In this document: positions 16,810 through 24,301 of the stretch, piece after piece | Numbering within the stretch: the stretch's first letter is position 1 | Layout of the letters: each line of letters begins with the position of its first letter | Assembly (NCBI GenBank): GCA_902797165.1 | Contig: CADBRU010000002.1 | Location: 55,199-119,198, forward strand | Origin: an uncultured Elusimicrobium sp. | Lineage (GTDB): Bacteria; Elusimicrobiota; Elusimicrobia; Elusimicrobiales; Elusimicrobiaceae | DNA: 64,000 nt | Direction: 5' to 3' | Translations under genes and position numbers: made by a program | The notes under the pieces: model-generated | Told to the model about the DNA's origin: nothing | Database searches by the model: none | The model's input: the letters and a program-made list of their open reading frames with translations, nothing else

Positions 16810-17225
16810 TGTATATCGGCAAAGCGGCGCAGTTAATCAAGAAACACGAGGGTTTACGGTTAAAACCCTATAAATGTACTGCCGGAAAAATAACAATCGG
16901 CTATGGGCGTAATTTGGAAGATAACGGAATTAGTCAGTATGAAGCCGAGCAGATGCTATTTAACGATATACAAAATTGCTATGCAGAGTGTATCAAACTG
17001 CCCTGTTGGAATAAAATAAACGAAACCCGACAGGCGGTGCTGATAGATATGTGCTACAACCTCGGGATAACAAAACTCAAACAGTTTAAGAAGATGTTAG
17101 CGGCATTGGAAGTGGGTGCATATAACAGGGCATCTGCTGAGATGTTAGACAGTAAATGGGCGCGGGAAGTAAAGACTCGTGCCACGGAACTGTCAAAAAT
17201 TATGAGCAAAGGAGAAATTGAATGA
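16809..17225 (+). CDS. Phage lysozyme (GH24 muramidase, endolysin)
   Basis: The 138-residue enzyme cuts the peptidoglycan sugar chain at the end of infection. The active-site region reads HEGLRLKPYKCTAGKITIGY, giving Glu14, Cys23 and Thr29. These correspond to Glu11, Asp20 and Thr26 of T4 lysozyme. Cys at the Asp position is a known natural variant (the E-D/C-T triad of phage lysozymes). No signal peptide or membrane anchor is present, so release needs a holin. It overlaps the next gene by 4 bases. Confidence 0.93.
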   Translation: MYIGKAAQLIKKHEGLRLKPYKCTAGKITIGYGRNLEDNGISQYEAEQMLFNDIQNCYAECIKLPCWNKINETRQAVLIDMCYNLGITKLKQFKKMLAALEVGAYNRASAEMLDSKWAREVKTRATELSKIMSKGEIE

Positions 17226-17413
17226 AATATATTACGGCACATAGTGCGGAACTGTTGCAAATTTTAGGAGCGGTAGTGGGACTGGCCACTTTGATTGTCA
17301 AACTAACTCCGACGCAAAAGGATGATACGGTACTGGCCAAAGTAATCAAAATTTTATCGGCTTTGTCTTTATGTAATGTGGACGGAAGTTTTATTGCGCG
17401 GACCGATAAATGA
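17222..17413 (+). CDS. Putative holin
   Basis: The 63-residue product has one clear membrane helix (LLQILGAVVGLATLIVKL, about residues 11-28), then PTQKDD and a second moderately hydrophobic helix (VIKILSALSL). This pattern, helix-LTPTxKDD-helix, is common in small proteins beside phage lysozymes. It overlaps the lysozyme gene by ATGA and the spanin gene by 4 bases, so it is tightly placed in the lysis cassette. Holin function is inferred. Confidence 0.65.
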   Translation: MKYITAHSAELLQILGAVVGLATLIVKLTPTQKDDTVLAKVIKILSALSLCNVDGSFIARTDK

Positions 17414-17613
17414 ACGGTTGGTTTTTATTAATGGGGATGTTCGGAGCGGGAATTTGCTATTTAATCGGTCACCGCTCCGGTTATATACAAGCCGATAGAA
17501 AATATCGGTTATTACAGGAAAAAGAAAATGCGAAAATGGACGAGATTTTACGCCGTTATGCTGATTTTGGGCGTGATGAGTTGCTTGAGCAGTTGCGGCG
17601 CCGTACACGTTAA
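17410..17613 (+). CDS. Inner-membrane spanin (Rz-like)
   Basis: The 67-residue product has an N-terminal membrane anchor (FLLMGMFGAGICYLIGH) followed by a charged helix (YRLLQEKENAKMDEILRR). Such a protein spans the periplasm from the inner membrane and, with the outer-membrane lipoprotein encoded inside its 3-prime half, fuses the membranes in the last lysis step. It is short for an Rz, which usually has 100-150 residues. The nested partner at 17528 makes the call much firmer. Confidence 0.75.
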   Translation: MNGWFLLMGMFGAGICYLIGHRSGYIQADRKYRLLQEKENAKMDEILRRYADFGRDELLEQLRRRTR

Positions 17614-17758
17614 TAAACCGGCCTTATGCCGCATTCCGTTTGATTATGCCGACCCGGCCGTAGAAAATCTAAGTATTACCAATTTGCGCGCTTTGGCAGC
17701 ATGGAAAGAGAGTTGTCAAATAAAAAATATAAAGAGGCAACAGACAAATAAAAATTGA
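17528..17758 (+). CDS. Outer-membrane spanin lipoprotein (Rz1-like), overlapping Rz
   Basis: The 76-residue product has a lipoprotein signal ending in LSSCGA (lipidated Cys23 or possibly Cys19). A short mature part of about 54 residues follows. Its first 86 bases overlap the Rz-like gene in another frame, the classic Rz/Rz1 arrangement of phages infecting Gram-negative hosts. This supports a host with an outer membrane. It is the last phage gene; the next gene begins 12 bases later. Confidence 0.8.
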   Translation: MRKWTRFYAVMLILGVMSCLSSCGAVHVNKPALCRIPFDYADPAVENLSITNLRALAAWKESCQIKNIKRQQTNKN

Positions 17759-17770
17759 TAAGATATACGT

Positions 17771-20074
17771 ATGTCTGCTAAACATCGTAGAAAAAACCTA
17801 CCCAAAGAAAATAAACCGGCGACTATGGAACCGTCCTACGGAAGGGATATTTCCTCAGTTCGTTCGGGATTTTCCGCGCACTTGGATACTGTTCTGTCAT
17901 GGGGTTTAGGGTTATTATGTTTATTTATTTCCATTTGTTTTTATACGGGGACGTATGATACGGCTTTTGTAAAAATTACACTTTTACAAATGGGGGGAAT
18001 AGCCTTAACTGCTTTGTGGTTTGCCCTACTTGCCGTGCAGAAAAGATTCCCGGTTAGCAAACAAACTCTTCCTTGGTTATTACCGTTTTTAGTATATTTC
18101 GGATGGAATATAATCGGTTACTGTTTGGCTCCTTATAAAATGGAAGCCTTTGACGAATTTTTGCGTTATGTATTGTATTTCATGATAGCATGGATGGTAC
18201 TGGATCGTTTTTCAACTCGTTCCATACGTATTTTGACAAAGTTTTTAATAGTAGCGGCGTGGATTTCCTGTTTGTATGGGCTTGTGCAGACCGTAGACCG
18301 TTGGTTTCCCGGCGTTGATATTATGCCATGGCGCGGCTTTTTCGGAACTCGTGTTTTTTCTACGCATGCAAACCCGAATTTTTTTGCTGATTTTGCAGTC
18401 TTCACTTCTTTTATCATTGCGGCCGAATATCTGCGTACCAAATCTAAATGGCTATTGGCTTTGCTGATTATAGAACTGACGGATTTATTCTTTAGTGAAA
18501 GTAAGGGCGCGTGGATCGGGTTTGCGGCGTCGGGTATGTTTTTTGTCGGGTGCTATGTAAATGCTGCCGAGCGTATGAGAAAATATGCCCGCAAATTAAC
18601 CGTTGCGGCGGCAGTATTGGTGGTAGGTGTGGCCGTATTGGCAGGGATTTACGCGGCCAAACGTTTTCAATCGGTCAGTTTCCGTACTTATACATGGGCG
18701 GCCGTGCTAGATATGGTGCAAGACAGCCCTGTTATGGGGACGGGCGTAGGCAGTTTTAAAATTATTTATCCGGCTTACAGAAAACCGCAAATTTTTTATA
18801 TTGAAAAAATACATAACAACGAAACGCAACATGCCGAAAATGAATACTTGGAACAGTGGGCTACCGCCGGGACAGTGGGGCTTGCTATTTTCTTGTGGTT
18901 GATTTTCTTTGTGTTATATACCGGGGTTCGCGGCCTAAAATCCAAAATCGAAAAATGGGATGAGAAGACTTGGTGGACGCTGGGTTATATGGCAGCATTT
19001 TTCGGTATTTGTGTACATAATTTCTTTGATGTAAGTATACGTTTTGTTTCAACGGGACTTTTCTTTGCGGTTTTCTCGGCGGTCGTAATACGTTTGAATA
19101 TGCCCGTAGAGATTGCCGAAAAACCGGAACCGCGCGCCGGAAATACGGCAGTGCTTATGATCTTGCAGGCCCTTTTATTTGTGGGGTTAGGCTGGTTGTT
19201 TTGGGATTTAGTGACGGGTTTTTATCAAACAGTAGCCAATATAGGTGAACGCGGTATTGGCGGATTGTCGGTGCAAATTATAGGTTGGATCGTTTTGTTG
19301 GGGCTTTTGTTAATGGGAGTCGGAACTTATTTGTGTATCTCTTGGAAATCGCGTTGGATACGTGTTCCTTTAATTTTGCTCTTGAGTATTTTCCCTTTAC
19401 ATTTTGTATTCGGTTTTTTTATGGCGGACCATTATTACGGCATTGCGGTAGGATTCTCCAGCCATAATATGTTTGACGGAGCATTGGAATATTATCGGAA
19501 GGCAATTGAAAAAAATCCGTTTTCTGTTTCATTGAGGCAATATCGCTCGTATATATTGCGCTTTACGCGAGATATGCAACGGATTTATTCCCCGGTTAAA
19601 GGAGATAAGAAATTACGTCCCGGAGAACGCGCTTTGAATGACTATGAGCGGATATTGCGCGAACTGGATATAGTGAAACGTCGTGCTCCCAATAATGCCA
19701 TGTTATATCAAGCCTATGGTGAGTTTTATTATACGTATGGTATGTATTATACGCATTTATCCGACCAAGAATCTTTGCCGGCGCAACGTATGGAATATGA
19801 GCAAAAAGCCATTGAAAATATAGAAGCCGCCAAGGTTAGTTTCCGTCGTTCGTTGTTATTGGACCCGGTAAATGAGGCTACTTATGTCTATTTAACCAAT
19901 ATTGCCATGATGGAACGCAATCCGAACCAAGCACAAGAGTGGATAGATGCGTATCGGCGCGGTCCTGCAGGCGTAGTAGAGGAAGAATTTTTGAAAACAC
20001 ACCAACACAGTGATAAATTGGCGCAATTGGAAATGCGTATTCATCAGCCGCCGTTTACCGGATGGTGGAAGTAA
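17771..20074 (+). CDS. O-antigen ligase/polymerase family membrane protein with C-terminal TPR-like region
   Basis: The 767-residue protein has about twelve membrane helices and the Wzy/WaaL-type regions THANPNFFADFAVFTS, SESKGAWIGFAASG and GTGVGSFKIIYPAYR. The periplasmic loop with QHAENEYLEQWATAGTVG follows. The last 200 residues are soluble and repeat-like (ALEYYRKAIEKNPFSVSLRQ, then SFRRSLLLDPVNEATYVY), as in polymerase/ligase proteins with TPR tails. It polymerises or ligates a surface glycan in the inner membrane. It begins only 12 bases after the phage block without a clear SD or own promoter, so phage transcription may reach it. Epsilon15 is known to carry a serotype-converting Wzy, so phage ownership is possible, but the size and tail suggest a host gene. 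Confidence 0.8.
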   Translation: MSAKHRRKNLPKENKPATMEPSYGRDISSVRSGFSAHLDTVLSWGLGLLCLFISICFYTGTYDTAFVKITLLQMGGIALTALWFALLAVQKRFPVSKQTLPWLLPFLVYFGWNIIGYCLAPYKMEAFDEFLRYVLYFMIAWMVLDRFSTRSIRILTKFLIVAAWISCLYGLVQTVDRWFPGVDIMPWRGFFGTRVFSTHANPNFFADFAVFTSFIIAAEYLRTKSKWLLALLIIELTDLFFSESKGAWIGFAASGMFFVGCYVNAAERMRKYARKLTVAAAVLVVGVAVLAGIYAAKRFQSVSFRTYTWAAVLDMVQDSPVMGTGVGSFKIIYPAYRKPQIFYIEKIHNNETQHAENEYLEQWATAGTVGLAIFLWLIFFVLYTGVRGLKSKIEKWDEKTWWTLGYMAAFFGICVHNFFDVSIRFVSTGLFFAVFSAVVIRLNMPVEIAEKPEPRAGNTAVLMILQALLFVGLGWLFWDLVTGFYQTVANIGERGIGGLSVQIIGWIVLLGLLLMGVGTYLCISWKSRWIRVPLILLLSIFPLHFVFGFFMADHYYGIAVGFSSHNMFDGALEYYRKAIEKNPFSVSLRQYRSYILRFTRDMQRIYSPVKGDKKLRPGERALNDYERILRELDIVKRRAPNNAMLYQAYGEFYYTYGMYYTHLSDQESLPAQRMEYEQKAIENIEAAKVSFRRSLLLDPVNEATYVYLTNIAMMERNPNQAQEWIDAYRRGPAGVVEEEFLKTHQHSDKLAQLEMRIHQPPFTGWWK

Positions 20075-20091
20075 ATTTGATGCTGAGTGTT

Positions 20092-20118
20092 AAAAACCCG
20101 CCGAAAGGCGGGTTTTTT
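20092..20118 (+). terminator. Terminator after the polymerase gene
   Basis: AAAAACCCGCC, loop GAAA, GGCGGG and six T form a strong intrinsic terminator for the gene ending at 20074. Confidence 0.9.
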
Positions 20119-20326
20119 AGTGGCTTTTTAATAGCGGAAAAATAGGCATAAAAAAAGAGCCAAGACGGGGGTCTCCTTCCGGTCATTTTTCTGACGAAAA
20201 ATGCCTGCAGTCCGGGCTCGCGGTTTTTGCCTTTCGCGGCATATGCGCGCTTAAACAAAAACATCGCTCCGCCTTTCGATCCCCCACGTACATAAAGCAG
20301 TTTATGTACTGTCTTCCCTAAAATTC
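20119..20326. other. Intergenic stretch with tRNA-end copy and palindrome
   Basis: No convincing gene is present. It contains a 14-base copy of the tRNA-Thr 3-prime end at 20158-20171. An inverted TTCGATCCCCC lies at 20275-20285, matching the T-loop region of the same tRNA. A perfect palindrome GTACATAAA-gcag-TTTATGTAC spans 20288-20309. A 69-codon minus-strand frame (20055-20264) has a passable SD but a composition unlike a real protein and runs through the terminator at 20092. Confidence 0.55.
20158..20171 (+). repeat. Direct copy of the tRNA-Thr 3-prime end
   Basis: AGCCAAGACGGGGG here is identical to 20358-20371, the 3-prime end of tRNA-Thr, exactly 200 bases away and in the same orientation. 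Such copies can be attachment-site scars left by elements that integrate into tRNA genes. Confidence 0.6.
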
Positions 20327-20346
20327 AAAACCCCGCTTGCGCGGGG
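20327..20346 (-). terminator. Terminator of tRNA-Thr
   Basis: On the minus strand CCCCGC, loop GCAA, GCGGGG is followed by TTTTG, 11 bases after the tRNA end. Confidence 0.8.
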
Positions 20347-20357
20347 TCTTAAATTTT

Positions 20358-20430
20358 AGCCAAGACGGGGGATCGAACCCCGGACCTACCGCTTACGAAG
20401 CGGTTGCTCTACCAGCTGAGCTATCTTGGC
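20358..20430 (-). tRNA. tRNA-Thr (anticodon CGT)
   Basis: On the minus strand the gene has acceptor stem GCCAAGA/TCTTGGC, D-arm with AGCTGGTAGA, anticodon arm ACCGC-TTCGTAA-GCGGT giving anticodon CGT, and T-arm CGGGG-TTCGATC-CCCCG. CCA is not encoded. It reads ACG codons. Confidence 0.95.
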
Positions 20431-20524
20431 GTAAGTTTACCTTACTTATATATTCTAGCAAAAAATACCTATTTTCTGCGCGCCCGTCTGAAAAATTAGG
20501 GTGCCTTTAGACCTATATGCCGCC

Positions 20525-20569
20525 TAGGTCCAAAAATTGCTTGATAAAACGCAAATTAGTAGCAATAAT
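20525..20569 (+). promoter_or_regulatory. Promoter with upstream TAGGTCCAAA element
   Basis: TTGATA (20541-20546) and AATAAT (20564-20569) are 17 bases apart. TAGGTCCAAA (20525-20534) ends six bases before the -35 box. An upstream GACCTA (20511-20516) makes an imperfect palindrome with it. The same element precedes the promoter at 50901, suggesting a shared activator. Confidence 0.6.
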
Positions 20570-20604
20570 AAGAGAAAGAGACCTTTTTTAAAAAGGAGAA
20601 CTTT

Positions 20605-21192
20605 ATGAAAAAAATCTTATTATTGTTGGGTTGTTTATTCCTACTGGGCGGTTGTATGGAAATTGAAGACATTCCGGGTTTGTGGCCCAGCGATGACCAA
20701 GTTTATGTGAACTGGAAATTTCCTTCTATTGATAAGCAAGCGGAAGATTTGGTTATTAATTTACTAAACCGAAATCATTTTGATTCAAATACGGATTATT
20801 ATGCTGCCCCCGGTAGTACAAATAAATCTTTGGTGGTGGCTATTTACAATTCTTCCTCCGCAGCGTGTGAAGAACATGCAAAATATCTTGAAGAATTGGC
20901 AGACAGATATCAAAACTCTTCGGTAGAGTTTATCATTATATTTATCGACAATAAATTGGACAACGTTTTGCAGCAGAAATGGGTAAAAGATATCCGTCAA
21001 GTAAGAGTTTATTATAACGGAAATAATTTTTATGAGCACATACAATTGACACTTGGCATTCCTCAAGTATTCTTCATCCAAGACGATCATTTGCTGAATT
21101 ACTTTATTGAAGGATATTCGGATAATCCGCAAGGAGAATGGAGAAAAGCCATGGAACGCACCTTGGGTACTTTTGCTAAGTCTGCCGATTAA
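20605..21192 (+). CDS. Lipoprotein with thioredoxin-like domain, first of a tandem pair
   Basis: The 195-residue product has a lipoprotein signal ending LLGGC (Cys17). The mature part shows a thioredoxin-like pattern: SLVVAIYNSSSAACEEHAKY, then VEFIIIFIDN and the near-cis-Pro strand LGIPQVFFIQDD. The redox CxxC is absent; only one Cys remains in SSAAC, so disulfide exchange by a two-Cys mechanism is unlikely. It may be a chaperone-like or binding relative. The next gene is a clear paralog (shared YxFPxxDKQ and RYQN/KYQN segments). SD is AAAGGAG. The function is unknown. Confidence 0.75.
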   Translation: MKKILLLLGCLFLLGGCMEIEDIPGLWPSDDQVYVNWKFPSIDKQAEDLVINLLNRNHFDSNTDYYAAPGSTNKSLVVAIYNSSSAACEEHAKYLEELADRYQNSSVEFIIIFIDNKLDNVLQQKWVKDIRQVRVYYNGNNFYEHIQLTLGIPQVFFIQDDHLLNYFIEGYSDNPQGEWRKAMERTLGTFAKSAD

Positions 21193-21219
21193 ATGCGTTT
21201 TAAATAAAGGGAACAAATT

Positions 21220-21837
21220 ATGAAGAAGTTACTATTCTTGTTAATAGGTCTATGCATATTAGGCGGTTGTGAGTGGGAAGACACCTATATTGACTATGCG
21301 TATTTAGGAGCCACTTCCTACGAAGCGCCCTATTACCGCTATGAGTTCCCGGCAGTGGATAAGCAAACGCAAGAATTAGTGGTATATTTGACGAATCAAA
21401 ATGCGTTTGATACAAATGTAGATTACCGCAACGACCCCGGTTTTTCCGATAAATTATTGGTAATTTCCGCCAATCCGGCCGACAATTCACAGAAAAATAT
21501 AGAAGAAACGGCCTTTTTCGAAAAACTGGCCGAGAAATATCAAAATACTCCGCTGGAATTTGTGATTTTGGTTACGGGCAGTGATGCGGAGAAAATAAAA
21601 CAATTAGAGTGGGTGAAAGATCTGCGCCGAGTAAAGGTTTACTATACCGGTCAAAAATTTTATAACTTGGCCTCTTATGGCGCAGAGATGCCCAGTATTA
21701 TTTGTATGAGAGAAGACCGCCCCCACGTGTCTATCGGTTGGGTGGCTTATGATGACCTGGAATATAAAGATAGTTGGGAAAGAGTGCTGGAGGATTTTGT
21801 CGAGCGCATTTATGCCGAGGAACTGCATCGTTCATAA
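21220..21837 (+). CDS. Lipoprotein with thioredoxin-like domain, second of a tandem pair
   Basis: The 205-residue product has a signal ending ILGGC (Cys17) and the same layout as the preceding gene. Shared parts are RYEFPAVDKQTQELVVYL, the DTNVDYRNDPG region, KYQNTPLEFVILV and the helix leading to RRVKVYYTGQKFY. The CxxC site is absent altogether here (segment NPADNSQKN). It follows its paralog by 27 bases with its own SD (AAAGGGA), so both are one operon ending at the terminator 21858-21888. This looks like a duplication followed by divergence. Confidence 0.75.
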   Translation: MKKLLFLLIGLCILGGCEWEDTYIDYAYLGATSYEAPYYRYEFPAVDKQTQELVVYLTNQNAFDTNVDYRNDPGFSDKLLVISANPADNSQKNIEETAFFEKLAEKYQNTPLEFVILVTGSDAEKIKQLEWVKDLRRVKVYYTGQKFYNLASYGAEMPSIICMREDRPHVSIGWVAYDDLEYKDSWERVLEDFVERIYAEELHRS

Positions 21838-21857
21838 TTTTCAATAATGCTTTTTAT

Positions 21858-21888
21858 AAAAAACCCCGCTCAAATGAGCGGGGTTTTT
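21858..21888. terminator. Bidirectional terminator between convergent genes
   Basis: ACCCCGCTC (21863-21871) and GAGCGGGGT (21876-21884) are flanked by A-run and T-run, so it serves both the lipoprotein operon and the SPFH gene. Confidence 0.9.
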
Positions 21889-21902
21889 GGTTTAAGTAAA
21901 AC

Positions 21903-22907
21903 TTATTTGTGCGGGGCGCCGCCGGTTAAATCTTTAATAGCGGCTACCGCGCCCAGTACATTGCTGGCCTCATAAGGCATGTAGATAATTTTATTATCTT
22001 TGCCTTCGGTCATGGTGGTTAAGGCTTCAATGTACTTAAGGGATACTTGATAACTGGCCGGATTGGCTTTATCACCTACCCCGGCGGCTAAGATTTTAAC
22101 CGCTTCGGCTTCGGCGTTGGCTACTTTAATTTTGGCTTCGGCAATACCTTCCGCTTCCAAAATAGCGGCCTGTTTGGCACCTTCGGCTTTTTTAATTTCC
22201 GCTTCCCGGATGGCTTCCGCTTTTAAGATTTGAGAGGTTTTCAAACCTTCCGCTTCCGTAACGGTAGCACGGCGGTCGCGTTCGGCTTTCATTTGTTTTT
22301 CCATGGCTTCGCGAATAGCGGTGGGGGGGATAATGTCCTGTAGTTCTACACGGTTGACTTTTACACCCCATTTATTGGCCGCGTTATCCAAGGTAATTAA
22401 CAATTTGCTGTTGATTTTTTCGCGGGCGGTATAGGTTTGGTCCAAATCGAGTTCACCGAAAATATTACGCAAAGTGGTTTGTGTTAATTTTTCAATAGCG
22501 GTCGGCAGAGATTCTACTTCGTAAGCCGCTTTGACGGGGTCCGTGATTTGAAAATACAGTACGGCGCTGATTTCAATGGTGGCATTATCTTTGGTAATAA
22601 CGCTTTGGCGCGGGAAATCATACACGGTTTCGCGCATGTCAATTACGGTGCGCGCTTCCAAGTACGGGCGGTTATAAGTGCGGCCGGTGCCGTCTACATA
22701 TTCGCGGCTGTTACGCCATTCCATCACGTGCGGTTGGTCCATTACCGGAATAATCCAGTTAATACCCGGATACAAAACCCCGTGGAATTTACCGAAGCGT
22801 TCTACAATAATTACTTGCGCTTGGTCCACAATCTTGATGCCTTTGGCAATCAGAACAATCGCGAAAAATACAATTGCTCCGAGAAAAATTACATACAAGT
22901 CTGTCAT
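21903..22907 (-). CDS. SPFH/stomatin-like membrane protein (QmcA type)
   Basis: The 334-residue protein has an N-terminal membrane helix (LYVIFLGAIVFFAIVLIAKG). The SPFH core follows, with QAQVIIVERFGKFHGVLYPG, GINWIIPVMD and QSVITKDNATIEISAVLYF. A long Ala/Glu coiled coil (EAEGLKTSQILKAEAIREAE) comes next. Such proteins form ring scaffolds in the inner membrane and organise or regulate proteases. It is encoded with an NfeD protein directly upstream, the standard partner pair. Start codon and SD are normal. Confidence 0.92.
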   Translation of the reverse strand: MTDLYVIFLGAIVFFAIVLIAKGIKIVDQAQVIIVERFGKFHGVLYPGINWIIPVMDQPHVMEWRNSREYVDGTGRTYNRPYLEARTVIDMRETVYDFPRQSVITKDNATIEISAVLYFQITDPVKAAYEVESLPTAIEKLTQTTLRNIFGELDLDQTYTAREKINSKLLITLDNAANKWGVKVNRVELQDIIPPTAIREAMEKQMKAERDRRATVTEAEGLKTSQILKAEAIREAEIKKAEGAKQAAILEAEGIAEAKIKVANAEAEAVKILAAGVGDKANPASYQVSLKYIEALTTMTEGKDNKIIYMPYEASNVLGAVAAIKDLTGGAPHK

Positions 22908-23345
22908 TTATTTCTCCTCCTGAGTCGGTAATTTAACAAAAAGGGTGTTTCCGTCCATTTTTTCAACGACTACTTTGTCGCCTTCTTTGGCATTATCCTT
23001 GAAGAACGCACGCCAGTTATCTCCGTCGGTTTGCACGCGGCCGATGTGATTTTCGTCGGGTGCGGCCAATACAGTAACGACGCGTCCGATTAGTGCATCT
23101 ACGTTGGTTTTTACATTTTTGGTGTGCATATAAAGCCATTTTTTGGCCATGGGTCGTACGGAAATAAAGGATAAGATAGATACACACACAAACAAAACGA
23201 CTTGGCTGCCGATGCCTAAATTAAGCCATGCGCCTAACGCCGCACCGATTAACCCAAGCCCAATGCAGGTAAGGGAAAAATCCATCGTGAACAGTTCCCC
23301 GATAAAACATCCCACTGCTACAATCAAATAGAAATAATAGACCAT
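22908..23345 (-). CDS. NfeD-like membrane protein
   Basis: This 145-residue short NfeD has three or four membrane helices (to about residue 65). A C-terminal OB-fold domain follows, with LIGRVVTVLAAPDENHIGRV and KVVVEKMDGNTLFV. The OB domain binds SPFH partners. It is the gene just upstream of the SPFH gene with no gap, so the two are co-expressed. The start has the SD GGAGG. Confidence 0.9.
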   Translation of the reverse strand: MVYYFYLIVAVGCFIGELFTMDFSLTCIGLGLIGAALGAWLNLGIGSQVVLFVCVSILSFISVRPMAKKWLYMHTKNVKTNVDALIGRVVTVLAAPDENHIGRVQTDGDNWRAFFKDNAKEGDKVVVEKMDGNTLFVKLPTQEEK

Positions 23346-23357
23346 ATTTCCTCCCGA

Positions 23358-24203
23358 TTAATTATTTAAAACATCCATATAACGGCGCACATGCACCAGC
23401 CGGCGCTCGTCACGTAGTTTATTTAAAATAAAAATCATATTGCCGAAAAATCGGCGGATAATTGCGGTGTCGGAAAGCGGAAGTAGAAAACTGTCACTCC
23501 ATTCCAAATTGCGGGTAGCAATATATTGCTTGCAATCTTGCAAGGTTAAAACACTCCCTTTATTTAGAGGGTCTGCAAATAAAGCAGTCGTCTCAAACGG
23601 GGTTTTGCAAGATACAAGTATTCGCCCCGCCATATCTACCAGTTCGGCTTGTATGCCCAGTCTGCGCGCACACACTATATATAAAGTGGCGGCGCACAAA
23701 GCAGAGCCGCGTTTCTTTTGTAAGAAACGGCCAAATGAAATTTCGGAAATATCACGCACGGCCGGCATGGCCAGTACGGCTTGTTGTTCAAAAAAGAAAT
23801 GTCCGAAAGTTTGCAAAATATCTTTTGCGGTTAAACAAGTATTTACCGCAACTTGTAACGGCGGTATGAGTTGAGAGATTTCTTGTGGAATTTCAGTGGA
23901 ATGTACCGCCGGATTAACAAAACGGGTTACCCACGTTAATCCTTCTTCTAAATTCGGAGTTTTGGCTTGCGCAAATTGGGCCAGATGTGTATCTAGTTCC
24001 TGCCAAAAAATTTCTTGCAAGGCATGTGCAAAGGCTACGGGGATAACGGAATTAAAATCTTTTTCAATAACTTGTTGTAATTGCTCGGGTTGCGTTTTGA
24101 TAATGTGGGCTAATTCCTCGCGGAGAAGGGTAGCGCGGTCGCCTGTTTCGTGACCTAATAATTCAATGAGTGCCTTTATTTGGGCAGGAGGAATTATTTG
24201 CAT
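23358..24203 (-). CDS. Transglutaminase-like protein of the SirB1 type
   Basis: The 281-residue protein shows the core FGRFLQKKRGSALCAATLYI and CARRLGIQAELVDMAGRILV. The latter is followed by SCKTPFETTALFADPL, as in transglutaminase-like core 2 (SirB1) proteins. Cys, and possibly His or Asp, of a papain-like triad may be in this part, but the usual His is not obvious. It begins the operon leading to nfeD and the SPFH gene (12-base gap). The role of the family is unclear. SD is GGAGGAA. Confidence 0.75.
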   Translation of the reverse strand: MQIIPPAQIKALIELLGHETGDRATLLREELAHIIKTQPEQLQQVIEKDFNSVIPVAFAHALQEIFWQELDTHLAQFAQAKTPNLEEGLTWVTRFVNPAVHSTEIPQEISQLIPPLQVAVNTCLTAKDILQTFGHFFFEQQAVLAMPAVRDISEISFGRFLQKKRGSALCAATLYIVCARRLGIQAELVDMAGRILVSCKTPFETTALFADPLNKGSVLTLQDCKQYIATRNLEWSDSFLLPLSDTAIIRRFFGNMIFILNKLRDERRLVHVRRYMDVLNN

Positions 24204-24253
24204 ATGTATAGACTAGCAAATTTTCGACCTATACTGCATAAAAATTTATAATT

Positions 24254-24283
24254 AAAAAACCCCACCGCAAAGAGTGGGGTTTT
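24254..24283 (-). terminator. Terminator after the OmpA lipoprotein gene
   Basis: CCCCAC and GTGGGG with an 8-base loop, flanked by AAAAAA on the plus strand, give a T-run on the minus strand downstream of the gene ending at 24302. Confidence 0.85.
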
Positions 24284-24301
24284 GATTCATGCCAAACTAA
24301 G

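Larger units (their letters stand above)
416..17758 (+). mobile_element. Phage-derived late gene block (podovirus, BPP-1/epsilon15-like) without early genes
   Basis: The block runs in classic late-gene order: terminase small and large subunits, portal, Bbp19-like protein, scaffold, capsid, cement protein, tail tubes, GNAT-like Gp13, ejection proteins, fibre, lysozyme, holin and spanins. All frames are intact. I find no integrase, excisionase, repressor, replication, recombination or methylase gene between the flanking host-type genes, and no flanking direct repeat. Three non-phage-like cargo genes lie inside: a pilin at 2506 and minus-strand membrane proteins at 3103 and 11122. It could be a decayed prophage that kept only its late half, a satellite or split prophage, or a domesticated particle such as a gene transfer agent. 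Borders are inferred from the neighbouring genes. Confidence 0.75.

Noticed and set aside
20055..20264. Possible 69-residue gene on the minus strand
   Set aside because: An SD-like GGCGGAG is present, but the frame runs through a strong terminator and the product is a basic low-quality sequence without domain features.
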